Shown here: in pieces, positions 35,327 to 43,555 of the stretch
How the letters are laid out: each line of letters begins with the position of its first letter
How positions within the stretch are numbered: the stretch's first letter is position 1
Assembly: GCF_003122085.1 (NCBI RefSeq)
Contig: NZ_QEXV01000003.1
Coordinates: 561,001 to 625,000, forward strand
Source of the DNA: Marinicauda salina
GTDB taxonomy: Bacteria; Pseudomonadota; Alphaproteobacteria; Caulobacterales; Maricaulaceae
DNA length: 64,000 bases
Reading direction: 5' to 3'
The notes under the pieces: generated by a model
What the model was told of the DNA's origin: nothing
What the model saw: the letters and a program-made list of their open reading frames with translations, nothing else
The model's database searches: none
Translations under genes and position numbers: made by a program

Positions 35327-36703
35327 ATGGCCGAACCCACCGTCAAGCGCATCCATTACCGCTCGCTCGCCGAGCGCGCCGACGCCTGGATGCGATCGCG
35401 CCTGTGGGCGCAGGTCCTGACGGGACTTTTGCTCGGCGTCGTGATCGGCTTCCTGCTCGGCCCCGATGTCGGGCTGGTTTCGCGCAGCTTCGCGGGCACG
35501 CTGGGCGAATGGCTCGCCCTGCCCGGCCATATCTTCCTGTCGCTCATCAAGATGGTGCTGATGCCGCTGGTGGCGTCGTCGATCATCCTCGGCCTCGCCG
35601 CCGGCGCGTCCGATCCGGCCAAGCTGAGACGCCTCGGCGGCGGACTGGCGATCTTCGTCGGCGCGACGACGGTCGGCGCGGCGACGCTGGGCGCGTTTCT
35701 CGCCATGACGTTCAGGCCCGGCGCGCTGGTCCAGGCGAGCCCCGTGCCCGTGCCGCGCCTCAAGCCGCCGGTTCCCGGCGCGGCGGACGCGCCCGGCGCC
35801 GCAGAGGCCGCCGACCCGTTCGCGGAGATGGCCGCCCAGGCGCCCTCGCTCATCGTCGGGCTGGTGCCCGACAACCCGCTCGCCTCGGCGGTTCAGAACG
35901 AGATGCTGGCCGTGGTCATCTTCTCGATCTTCCTCGGCGTGGCCTATGTGGCGTCGAACAACAAGGCCAAGCTCGACCCGCTCATCAAGGTGCTCGAGGC
36001 GATGCTCGAGGTCTCGATGACGGTGGTGAAGTGGGCGATGTATCTCACCCCCTACGCGGTGTTCGGCCTGACCGCCCAGCTGATGGCGCGGCTCGGCGTC
36101 AATTCGCTGGTCGCGCTCGGCGCCTATGTCGCCACCGTGCTGGCCGGGCTCGCGGCGCTGCTCGTCGCCTATTTCGTCATCGCCGCGGTGTTCGGCCGCA
36201 TCGCGCCGGCCCGGCTGCAGCGCGCGATCGGCGACGCCCAGCTGCTGGCCTTCTCGACCTCGTCCTCGGCGGCGGTCATGCCGCTGTCGATCGAGACCGC
36301 CGTGGAGAAGCTGCGCGTGCCGTCCTCGGTGGCGAGCTTCATCATCCCGCTCGGCGCCACGGTGAACATGGCCGGCACCGCGCTCTACCAGGCCGTCGCG
36401 GTGATCTTCGTCGCCCAGGTCGCCGGCGTGACCCTCGGGCCGAGCGAGACCGCGATCATCGTCATCACGCTGGTGGCCGCCTCGATCGGCGCGCCGGGCG
36501 CGCCGGGCGTGTCGATCGCGATCATGTCCGGGCTGATCGCCAATTTCGGCATCCCCGCCTACGGACTCGTGTTCGTCCTCGGCGTCGACCGCTTCCTCGA
36601 CATGGCGCGCACGGCGGTGAACGTGACCGGCGATCTCACGGCGGCGCGCGTGCTCACCCGCGACGGGCCGGAGCTCAGCGCCGAGGAGGCGCGCCACAGC
36701 TGA
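35327..36703 (+). CDS. Dicarboxylate/amino acid:cation symporter (DAACS family)
   Basis: A 458-residue Na+/H+-coupled glutamate or C4-dicarboxylate transporter. It has FLSLIKMVLMPLVASSIILG near the N-terminus, the serine-rich reentrant loop STSSSAAVMPLSIETAVEKL, the NMAGTA transport-site motif in PLGATVNMAGTALYQ, and the closing GVDRFLDMARTAVNVTGD. The eight-helix, two-hairpin layout fits GltP/DctA relatives. A 70-residue Pro/Ala-rich insertion lies between helices 3 and 4 (near residues 135-170). The substrate is not determined. Confidence 0.93.
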   Translation: MAEPTVKRIHYRSLAERADAWMRSRLWAQVLTGLLLGVVIGFLLGPDVGLVSRSFAGTLGEWLALPGHIFLSLIKMVLMPLVASSIILGLAAGASDPAKLRRLGGGLAIFVGATTVGAATLGAFLAMTFRPGALVQASPVPVPRLKPPVPGAADAPGAAEAADPFAEMAAQAPSLIVGLVPDNPLASAVQNEMLAVVIFSIFLGVAYVASNNKAKLDPLIKVLEAMLEVSMTVVKWAMYLTPYAVFGLTAQLMARLGVNSLVALGAYVATVLAGLAALLVAYFVIAAVFGRIAPARLQRAIGDAQLLAFSTSSSAAVMPLSIETAVEKLRVPSSVASFIIPLGATVNMAGTALYQAVAVIFVAQVAGVTLGPSETAIIVITLVAASIGAPGAPGVSIAIMSGLIANFGIPAYGLVFVLGVDRFLDMARTAVNVTGDLTAARVLTRDGPELSAEEARHS

Positions 36704-36746
36704 TCGGGCCTTCCGCGAGGCGGGGCGCACGACTAGCATCCGGATC

Positions 36747-37409
36747 ATGGCGAAGGTCACCGTCGACATCGTCTCCGACGTCGTCTGCCCGTGGTGCTGG
36801 CTCGGCCATCGCTACTGGGCCGCCGCGCGCGATCTCGCCCCGGAGATCGAGACCGAAACCTTCCTCAGACCCTTCCAGCTCGACCCGACCGTGCCGCGCG
36901 AAGGCGTCGGCTATCGCGACTACATGAAAGCGAAATTCGGCGGCGGCGCGTCGGAACACTGGAAAGCGATGCGGGACCATCTCGAGGCCGCCGCGCCGGA
37001 GGCCGGCATCCGTTTCCGCTTCGACGATATCCCGGTCCGGCCGAACACGCTCGACGCCCACCGCGTCATCCGCTGGGCGCAGGGCCAGGGTCTGGGCGAG
37101 GCCGCCGCCGACCGCCTGTTCCGGGCCTTCTTCGACGAGCTTCGCGATGTCGGCGACCGCGCCGGGCTCGCCGACCTCGCCGACGAGATCGGCCTGCACC
37201 GGGACGTCGTCGCCGGCCTGCTCGCCGAGGACCGCGACCTCGAGGAGGTCCAGCGCCAGGAACAGCTCTACCGCTCGCTGGGCGTGACCGGCGTGCCCTG
37301 CTTCATCTTCAACGGCCGGTTCGCGATCGCCGGCGCCCAGGCGCCCGAAACGCTGGCCGACGCGTTGCGCAAGGCCGCCGCGGGGGCGGAAACGGAGGAC
37401 GCGCGATGA
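36747..37409 (+). CDS. DsbA family oxidoreductase, FrnE-like
   Basis: A 220-residue thioredoxin-fold protein with CPWC at residues 14-17 (SDVVCPWCWLGHRYW) and no signal peptide, so it acts in the cytoplasm. The helical insertion and the cis-Pro motif TGVPCFIFNGRFAIAGAQ place it in the FrnE/2-hydroxychromene-2-carboxylate isomerase-like group, linked to thiol redox or polyketide chemistry. Its TGA overlaps the next ATG. Confidence 0.9.
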   Translation: MAKVTVDIVSDVVCPWCWLGHRYWAAARDLAPEIETETFLRPFQLDPTVPREGVGYRDYMKAKFGGGASEHWKAMRDHLEAAAPEAGIRFRFDDIPVRPNTLDAHRVIRWAQGQGLGEAAADRLFRAFFDELRDVGDRAGLADLADEIGLHRDVVAGLLAEDRDLEEVQRQEQLYRSLGVTGVPCFIFNGRFAIAGAQAPETLADALRKAAAGAETEDAR

Positions 37410-37798
37410 GCGCTCTCGAAGCGGCGGGCTTCTACACCGCCATCAATCTGATCATCCTGATGGTGCTCGCGCTGCAGGTCTCGCTGCAGAGGCGGGAGGC
37501 GAAGGTGAGCCTCGGCGACGGCGGCGACGAGCCGCTGCGCCGGCGCATCCGCGTCCACGCCAACGCCGCCGAGTGGATGCCCGGCGCGCTCGTCGGGCTG
37601 GTGATCCTGGCCCTGCTCGACGCGCCGACCCTGCTTATCCACGGCCTCGGCGCGACGCTCGTGGTCGGCCGCGGCCTGCACGCCTACGGGCTCGGAGGTT
37701 CTTCGGAATCGAGCTTCGGGCGCTTCACCGGGACGGTGCTGACGATGCTGGTCTATCTCGGCCTGGCGCTCGCGCTGTTCTGGGAAGCGATCAGCTGA
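37406..37798 (+). CDS. MAPEG family membrane protein
   Basis: A 130-residue, four-helix membrane protein of the eicosanoid/glutathione metabolism family. The signature RRRIRVHANAAEWMPGALVG lies after helix 1, and GRGLHAYGL follows helix 3. Bacterial members often have glutathione transferase or peroxidase activity; none is shown here. It overlaps the FrnE-like gene by ATGA, which suggests a joint role in thiol or glutathione redox. Confidence 0.9.
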   Translation: MSALEAAGFYTAINLIILMVLALQVSLQRREAKVSLGDGGDEPLRRRIRVHANAAEWMPGALVGLVILALLDAPTLLIHGLGATLVVGRGLHAYGLGGSSESSFGRFTGTVLTMLVYLGLALALFWEAIS

Positions 37799-37849
37799 GC
37801 CGTCCACGCGCGTTGCGCGTCCGGCGCAAGGAGCGCTATAGCCGCGGCC

Positions 37850-39241
37850 ATGACCGATCCCGCACTCGCCAAGTCCGGCGGCGCGCCGACCGACGCGCCG
37901 CCCGACCCCGAAAGCCTCGCCGAGCTCGCCGAGGACCTCGTCGCCCGCGCGAAGCGCGCCGGCGCGGAACAGGCCGAGGCCCATGTCAGCGAATCCCGCT
38001 CGCTCGAGGTCGGCGTCCGCGAGGGCGCGCTCGAGGAGGTCGAACGCTCCGAATCGCGCGACGCCGGCGTGCGCGTGCTGATCGGCAAGCGCCAGGCGGG
38101 CGTCGCCTTCTCCGATCTCTCCGAGGCCGGCTGCGCGCTGGCCATCGAACGCGCCGTGGCGATGGCCAAGGCCGCCCCGGAGGACCCCTGGTGCGGCCTC
38201 GTCGAACCCGATCAGCTCGCCCGCGACCTGCCCGACATCCCGCTCTACGAGGCGATGGATTTCGACCCCGACGCGCTGGAGCGCGCCGCGCTGGCCATGG
38301 AGGCCGCCGCGCTGGCCGTCGAGGGCGTCGAGACGACGGCTTCCGCCGGCGCCAGCCTGGGCGTGGGCGCGTCGGCGTTGGCTGCGTCGACGGGCTTCCG
38401 GCACGCCCGCCGGTCATCGAGCTGCGCGATGGGCATCGCCCCGATCGCCAAGCGCGACGGCGTCATGGAGCGCGATTTCGAGTCGCATTCGTCGCGCCGC
38501 CGCGGCGAGTTGAAAACGCCCGAGGAGATCGGCCGCATCGCCGGCGAGCGCGCCGCCGCCCGTCTCGGCGCCGAACGCCTGCCCACCGGCAAGCAGCCCG
38601 TCGTGTTCGATCGCCGCGTCGCGACGGCCTTCATCTCCGCCCTGCTCGGCGCGATCTCCGGCCCGGCGATCGCGCGGGGCACGTCTTTCCTCAGGGACAA
38701 GATGGGCGAAGCGGTGTTCGCGCCCGGCATCGACATCCTCGAAGACCCGCTTCGCGCCTGGGGCTTCGGCTCTCGCGCCTGCGACGCCGAGGGCGTGGCG
38801 ACGAAGCCGCGCGCCCTGATCGAGGACGGGGTGCTCACGACCTGGCTGCTCAACGCGGCGTCGGCGCGCCAACTCGACCTGCCGCTCACGGGCCACGCGT
38901 CGCGCCATCTCGGCGCGCCGCCGGGCGCGGGCGTGTCCAACGTCCATCTCGCCGCCGGCGAGCTCGACCGCGACGGCCTGATCGCCGAGGCCGGCGACGG
39001 GCTGCTGGTCACCGAGATGTTCGGGCCCTCGCTCAACGCCAATACTGGCGACTGGTCGGTCGGCGTGGCGGGCTTCCGCATCGCCGGCGGACGCATCGCC
39101 GGGCCGGTGAGCGAGATCACCGTGGCGGGCAATCTCCTCGACATCTTCAAGCAGCTCGTCCCCGGCTCGGACCTCGAGTTCGATCACGCCGTGAACGCGC
39201 CGAGCGTGCTGGTCGAAGCGCTGTCCGTTGGCGGAAGCTGA
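37850..39241 (+). CDS. tldE: TldE/PmbA metalloprotease subunit
   Basis: Partner subunit of TldD that lacks the zinc motif but is needed for activity. The 463-residue protein shows the family features: AEAHVSESRSLEVGVREGAL near the N-terminus, the VVFDRRVATAFISALLGAIS region, CDAEGVATKPRALIEDGVL and the closing GDWSVGVAGFRIAGG and ITVAGNLLDIFKQL. It has no HExxxH-type motif, as expected. tldD lies 22 kb away. It overlaps the next gene by 14 bp. Confidence 0.95.
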   Translation: MTDPALAKSGGAPTDAPPDPESLAELAEDLVARAKRAGAEQAEAHVSESRSLEVGVREGALEEVERSESRDAGVRVLIGKRQAGVAFSDLSEAGCALAIERAVAMAKAAPEDPWCGLVEPDQLARDLPDIPLYEAMDFDPDALERAALAMEAAALAVEGVETTASAGASLGVGASALAASTGFRHARRSSSCAMGIAPIAKRDGVMERDFESHSSRRRGELKTPEEIGRIAGERAAARLGAERLPTGKQPVVFDRRVATAFISALLGAISGPAIARGTSFLRDKMGEAVFAPGIDILEDPLRAWGFGSRACDAEGVATKPRALIEDGVLTTWLLNAASARQLDLPLTGHASRHLGAPPGAGVSNVHLAAGELDRDGLIAEAGDGLLVTEMFGPSLNANTGDWSVGVAGFRIAGGRIAGPVSEITVAGNLLDIFKQLVPGSDLEFDHAVNAPSVLVEALSVGGS

Positions 39242-40004
39242 CGCCGATCTCGCGCTGATCGGTGACGCCGCGCGCGAGGCCGGCGAGCGGATCATGGGCT
39301 TCTACGGCCGCAAGCCGCGGATCTGGGACAAGGGCGGAAACGATCCGGTCAGCGAGGCCGATCTCGCCGCCGAGGCGCTGCTTGAGGACCGCCTGCGCAC
39401 CGCCCGGCCCGACTATGGCTGGCTGTCGGAGGAGGCCGAAGACGACGGTTCGCGGCTGACCGCCGCGCGCAGCTTCATCGTCGACCCGCTCGACGGCACG
39501 CGCGCCTTCGTCAAGCAGCGCGACGGCGAGTTCGTCGTTTCCGTCGGGCTGGTGGAGAACGGCCGGCCGATCGCCGGCGCCGTCTACGAGCCGGCCGGCG
39601 AGGTCCTGTACGCAGCCCGCCGCGGCGGGGGCGCGTTCCGCAACGGCGAGCCGATCCGGGTCTCCGACGCCGATTCGATCGCCGGGGCGCGCATCCTCGG
39701 CGATCCCGGCCGCCTCTCCGCGCTCAGGGATCTCGGCGCGAGCGCCCATACGGTCAATTCCATCGCGCTGCGCCTGGCGCTGGTCGCCGAGGGACGCTAC
39801 GACGCCGTCGTCGCCGTCCGGGGCAAATGGGACTGGGATCTCGCCGCGGGCCATGTCCTGATCGAGGAGGCCGGCGGGCTGATCACCTCCGACCGCGGCG
39901 AGCCGCTCGCCTACGACGCCGAAACGCCGCGCCGGCCGCCGCCGCTGGCGGCTGGTCGCGCCTTGCACGCGCTGTTATTACAGCGCCTTTCCAGGGAGAC
40001 ATGA
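39228..40004 (+). CDS. Inositol monophosphatase-family phosphatase, CysQ-like
   Basis: A 258-residue Mg-dependent phosphatase. It has the GGNDPVSEADLAAE and LSEE motifs, the metal-binding VDPLDGTRAFV motif, and the C-terminal WDWDLAAGHVLIEEAGG. The best match in form is 3'(2'),5'-bisphosphate nucleotidase (CysQ), though inositol monophosphatase activity is possible. The start appears to be TTG at 39228, overlapping tldE; no ATG or GTG lies in a suitable place. It heads the DUF4170/ABC run, an order common in alphaproteobacteria. Confidence 0.88.
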   Translation: MAEADADLALIGDAAREAGERIMGFYGRKPRIWDKGGNDPVSEADLAAEALLEDRLRTARPDYGWLSEEAEDDGSRLTAARSFIVDPLDGTRAFVKQRDGEFVVSVGLVENGRPIAGAVYEPAGEVLYAARRGGGAFRNGEPIRVSDADSIAGARILGDPGRLSALRDLGASAHTVNSIALRLALVAEGRYDAVVAVRGKWDWDLAAGHVLIEEAGGLITSDRGEPLAYDAETPRRPPPLAAGRALHALLLQRLSRET

Positions 40005-40008
40005 CCGC

Positions 40009-40260
40009 ATGAGCGAACAGGACGCCCCCCAGCTGCTTCATCTCGTCATCGGCGGCGAGCTGAAGGAGGTCGGCCCGCGCGCCCACGAGTTCAAGGATCT
40101 CGACAAGGTCGAGTTCGTCGGCGCGTTTCCCGACTACCAGTCGGCCAAGGAAGCGTGGAAGGCGGCCGCCCAGCGCACCGTCGACAACGCCCACATGCGC
40201 TATTTCGTCATTCACGCCCATCGGCTGCTCGACCCGGCCGAGGGCGATCCGCAGGGCTGA
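40009..40260 (+). CDS. DUF4170 family protein
   Basis: An 83-residue soluble protein with the DUF4170 pattern HLVIGGELKEVG, VEFVGAFPDYQSAKEAWKAA, and QRTVDNAHMRYFVIHAHRLL. Function unknown; it is habitually found beside CysQ-like and lipid A genes in alphaproteobacteria. AGGGAG lies upstream of the ATG. Its TGA is in the same frame as the ABC exporter gene that follows without a canonical start codon. Confidence 0.92.
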   Translation: MSEQDAPQLLHLVIGGELKEVGPRAHEFKDLDKVEFVGAFPDYQSAKEAWKAAAQRTVDNAHMRYFVIHAHRLLDPAEGDPQG

Positions 40261-40263
40261 GTC

Positions 40264-42042
40264 CTGGGGCCGCCCGCCATCCCTGACGATGCGGCGCCCG
40301 ACGCCGCGAGCTCGCGCCGCATCGCGGGGCGGCTGTGGCGGGACTGGATCGCGCCGCACTGGCGCCTGCTTCTGCTCGCGCTCGGCCTGTCGGCGCTCAC
40401 AGCCGCGGCGGCCTCGGCCTATCCCGCGCTCGTCGAGCACGTCTCCAACCTGATCGACGCGCGCGACCGCAGCGTGATCTATCTCGCCCCGGCGCTTATC
40501 CTGGCGCTGACGGGTTTCCGGGCGCTGACGCTCTACCTGCAGACGCTGACGACGAACCGGCTGGCGCTGGCGATTATGCGCGACCTGCAGATCGCGATGT
40601 ACGCCCGGCTGATCGCGGCGGATTTCGCGCGCCTGCAGGGCGAGGCCGTCGGCGCGCTCATCTCGCGCTTCACCAACGACATCACCATGCTGCGCGAGAG
40701 CCTGATCCGCTCGGCGAACAATCTGCTGCGCGACAGCCTGACCATCGTCGGCGTGCTGGGCGTGATGGTCTATCTCGACTGGGTGCTGACCCTGGTCGTC
40801 GTCGTGCTGATGCCGCTGGCGGGCCAGCCCGTCCTGCGCATCGGCAAGGCGATCCGAAAGCGCTCCACCGATGTGCAGAGCCAGATGGGCGACGTCACCA
40901 GCTTCCTCGAGGAGAGCTTCGCCGGGGCGCGCACGATCAAGAGCTTCTCGCTCGAATCCTACGCGCAGGAACGCTCCGAGACCCGCTTCCGCGAGCGTTT
41001 CCGGCTGATGCTGTCGATGGTCGCCCAGCGCGCCCGCATCGAACCCGTCATGGAAGTCGCCGGCGGGCTGGCGATCGCGGTGGTGTTCGCCGTCGCCGGC
41101 TGGCGGGCGGCCAACGGCGCGACCGATCTCGCCGACCTCGTGGCCTTCATTTTCGCCCTTCTCGTGCTCAGCCCGTCGGCCCGCGCGCTGGGCTCGCTGT
41201 TCGGCGTGATCCAGGAAGGCCTCGCCGTGCTCCAGCGCGTCTTCGCCGTGCTCGACGAGGAGCCGGCGCTGCTCGAGGCGGCCGACGCCGCACCGCTGAA
41301 AATCGACGGCGGCGCGATCGAGTTCGACGATGTCGAGTTCGGCTACGCCGGCGACCAGAGCGCGCTCGATCACGTCTCGCTCACCGTGCCCGCCGGCGAG
41401 ACCGTCGCGCTGGTCGGCCCGTCGGGATCGGGCAAGACGACGCTGCTCAACCTGATCCTCCGGCTCTACGATCCCCGCTCCGGCCGGGTGCAGATCGACG
41501 GCCAGGACATCCGCGGCGCGACCTTCGCCTCGCTCCGCGGCGCGATCTCGCTGGTGAGCCAGGAAAGCACGCTGTTCGACGACACGGTCCGGGCCAATAT
41601 CGCGCTGGGCAAGCTCGACGCGAGCGACGCCGAGATCGAGGCCGCCGCCAAGGCCGCCGACGCCGACGACTTCATCAGCCAGCTCCCGCAGGGCTACGAC
41701 ACGCCGGTGGGCCCGCGCGGCTCGAACCTGTCGGGCGGGCAGCGCCAGCGCATCGCCATCGCACGCGCCGTCCTGAAGGACGCCCCCATCCTGCTGCTCG
41801 ACGAGGCCACCTCGGCGCTCGACGCCCGGTCGGAAGCCCGCGTGCAGGACGCGCTGGATCGCCTGAGGAAGGGCCGCACGACGCTGGTCATCGCCCACCG
41901 GCTGTCGACCGTGCGCGCCGCCGACCGGATCTGCGTGCTCGAGAACGGGCGCGTCGTCGAAACGGGAAGTCACGACGCGCTCGTCGAGAAGGGTGGCCTC
42001 TACGCCGACCTCGCGAAGCTGCAGTTCCGCGACGGCGAGTGA
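40264..42042 (+). CDS. msbA: MsbA-like ABC exporter, probable lipid A flippase; apparent CTG start
   Basis: A half-size ABC exporter of about 592 residues with a six-helix membrane domain and an ATPase domain. Walker A is GPSGSGKTTL, the signature LSGGQRQRIAIARA, Walker B ILLLDEATSALD, the switch His in IAHRLSTV. Its place just before DUF374, waaA and lpxK supports a role in lipid A export. The first helix (WRLLLLALGLSALTA region) is encoded from about 40360, but the frame holds no ATG, GTG or TTG between the DUF4170 stop (40258-40260) and GTG 40474. CTG at 40264 has AGGG seven bases upstream and is my best guess for the start. GTG 40474 would delete helix 1. Confidence 0.82.
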   Translation: MGPPAIPDDAAPDAASSRRIAGRLWRDWIAPHWRLLLLALGLSALTAAAASAYPALVEHVSNLIDARDRSVIYLAPALILALTGFRALTLYLQTLTTNRLALAIMRDLQIAMYARLIAADFARLQGEAVGALISRFTNDITMLRESLIRSANNLLRDSLTIVGVLGVMVYLDWVLTLVVVVLMPLAGQPVLRIGKAIRKRSTDVQSQMGDVTSFLEESFAGARTIKSFSLESYAQERSETRFRERFRLMLSMVAQRARIEPVMEVAGGLAIAVVFAVAGWRAANGATDLADLVAFIFALLVLSPSARALGSLFGVIQEGLAVLQRVFAVLDEEPALLEAADAAPLKIDGGAIEFDDVEFGYAGDQSALDHVSLTVPAGETVALVGPSGSGKTTLLNLILRLYDPRSGRVQIDGQDIRGATFASLRGAISLVSQESTLFDDTVRANIALGKLDASDAEIEAAAKAADADDFISQLPQGYDTPVGPRGSNLSGGQRQRIAIARAVLKDAPILLLDEATSALDARSEARVQDALDRLRKGRTTLVIAHRLSTVRAADRICVLENGRVVETGSHDALVEKGGLYADLAKLQFRDGE

Positions 42043-42047
42043 GCCGG

Positions 42048-42710
42048 CTACTCCCGCCGCAAGATCTTCTCGGTGAAGAGCGAGCCCCACCAGCTCGCCA
42101 TGAAGCCCTCATGGCAGGCTTCGCGATCGTACTCGGTGCGCACCCACTCCATGAAGTCGATCGGCTCGCGCGCGTTGCGTTCCCGGTAGAGCTCGAAGAA
42201 ATGGTCGAGCATGCCGGTCTTGCCTTGCTTCATGTGGCCGTACTTGAGCGAGAGCTGGTCGAGGGCGTCCTCGAGCGGGGCCTTTTCGTAGAGCAGCTTG
42301 TAGAGCGCGGCGACGATGCCGGCGCGGTCGGCCCCCGACTTGCAGTGCATGAAGGCGGGATAGTCTATCGTGCGGAACACCTCGTCGAGCTGTTCGATGC
42401 GCTCCACATACGGCGCCTCCCGGGAGCCCCAGGGCAGGTCGACGATCGCGAGGCCGTGCTTCTTCGCCGCCCAGTGCTCGAGTTCGTAGTAATGCCGACC
42501 CGTCTGGAAGCCGCGCAGATTGAGGATCGTCCGGAAGCCGTGCCGGGCGAGTTCGCCGATGCGCGCCGGGCTCGGCTGGTTGCCGCGCCACATCTCGCCG
42601 CCGACATGGCGGAAATTCTTGAACGCCAGCCGCAGGACGCCGTGATCGCCCCACATCAGGCCGCGCATCGCGCGCCGGTAATCGACCGGATCGTCGAGAT
42701 CGTAACTCAT
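42048..42710 (-). CDS. Dual-specificity/tyrosine phosphatase-like protein
   Basis: A 220-residue cysteine-phosphatase family protein. The active-site loop HCKSGADRAG is at residues 122-131, with Cys123 and Arg129, and a candidate general-acid region precedes it in VDLPWGSREAP. FRTILNLRGFQ is the strand typical of bacterial DSP-like enzymes. It has no signal or membrane helix. It is on the opposite strand, between the ABC exporter and DUF374 genes of the lipid A run. The substrate is unknown; a link to envelope regulation is only a guess from position. Confidence 0.87.
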   Translation of the reverse strand: MSYDLDDPVDYRRAMRGLMWGDHGVLRLAFKNFRHVGGEMWRGNQPSPARIGELARHGFRTILNLRGFQTGRHYYELEHWAAKKHGLAIVDLPWGSREAPYVERIEQLDEVFRTIDYPAFMHCKSGADRAGIVAALYKLLYEKAPLEDALDQLSLKYGHMKQGKTGMLDHFFELYRERNAREPIDFMEWVRTEYDREACHEGFMASWWGSLFTEKILRRE

Positions 42711-42799
42711 GACCGAGGCCTCATAGGCGCCCGGACGGCGTCAGGCAACCGCGGCGCGCGCTTGACGCGGCGGCCGGGGGCGGCGAGCAAGTGGCCGTC

Positions 42800-43555
42800 A
42801 TGTTGAAGGCGCTGCTCAATTCCGGCCCCGTGCAGACCGCGATCGCGGCGCTGCTGGCGGGCTATATGAGCCTGGTCAAGCACACCACGCGCTGGGAGGT
42901 CCGCGGGCGGGAGAACATCGAGCCGATCTGGAGGAGCGGCGAAGGCGTCATCGGCTGCGTCTGGCACGGCCGCATCCTGATGACCATCGCCGCCTGGCCG
43001 AAGACCGTTCAGCCGCCGGCGATCCTGATCTCGCGTTCGCGCGAGGGCGACGTGGTCACCCGCGTCGCCGAGTTTCACGATATCGGCGTGGTCCGCGGCT
43101 CGTCGCGCAACCGGAAGAAGACCAAGCAGAAGGGCGGGCTGACGGCGTTCCGGGAGATGGACCGCCATGTCCGCTCGGGCGGCTGCATGGCGATGACGCC
43201 GGACGGGCCGCGCGGCCCGCGCATGCATGCGGGCATGGGCGCAGTGAAGCTCGCCCGCGCCTCCGGCGCGCCGTTGGCGCCGCTCGGATGGACGACGCGC
43301 TGGCGCATCGTCTTCAACTCCTGGGACCGTTTCGTCCTGCCCCTGCCCTTTTCCCGCGGCGTCATCGTCTGGGGCGAACCCGTCCGCGTGGCCCGCGACG
43401 CCGACGCCGCCGCCATCGAGCACGCGCGCGCCCAGCTCGAGGCGCGCCTCGTCGCCGCCAACCAGGAGGCCGAGCGCGCCTGCGGCGTCGATGTCATCGA
43501 TCCCGCGCCGATGGAGCCGAACGAGGCGAGCCCCGCCGCGGAGCCGGCCTCGTGA
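42800..43555 (+). CDS. Lysophospholipid acyltransferase family protein (DUF374)
   Basis: A 251-residue LPLAT-superfamily protein. Motifs seen are VIGCVWHGRILM (the His of the catalytic motif), SRSREGDVVTRVAEFHDIGVVRGSSRN, and the glycerophosphate-like block MAMTPDGPRGPRMHAGMGAV. DUF374 proteins sit next to waaA in many alphaproteobacteria and may acylate lipid A or attach Kdo-linked groups; the exact reaction is unproven. The start is uncertain between ATG 42800 and GTG 42791. The stop overlaps the waaA GTG. Confidence 0.88.
   Translation: MLKALLNSGPVQTAIAALLAGYMSLVKHTTRWEVRGRENIEPIWRSGEGVIGCVWHGRILMTIAAWPKTVQPPAILISRSREGDVVTRVAEFHDIGVVRGSSRNRKKTKQKGGLTAFREMDRHVRSGGCMAMTPDGPRGPRMHAGMGAVKLARASGAPLAPLGWTTRWRIVFNSWDRFVLPLPFSRGVIVWGEPVRVARDADAAAIEHARAQLEARLVAANQEAERACGVDVIDPAPMEPNEASPAAEPAS

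Noticed and set aside
39883-42090. Long minus-strand open frame opposite the MsbA-like exporter
   Set aside because: It is antisense to an ABC exporter with all ATPase motifs; the translation is low-complexity.
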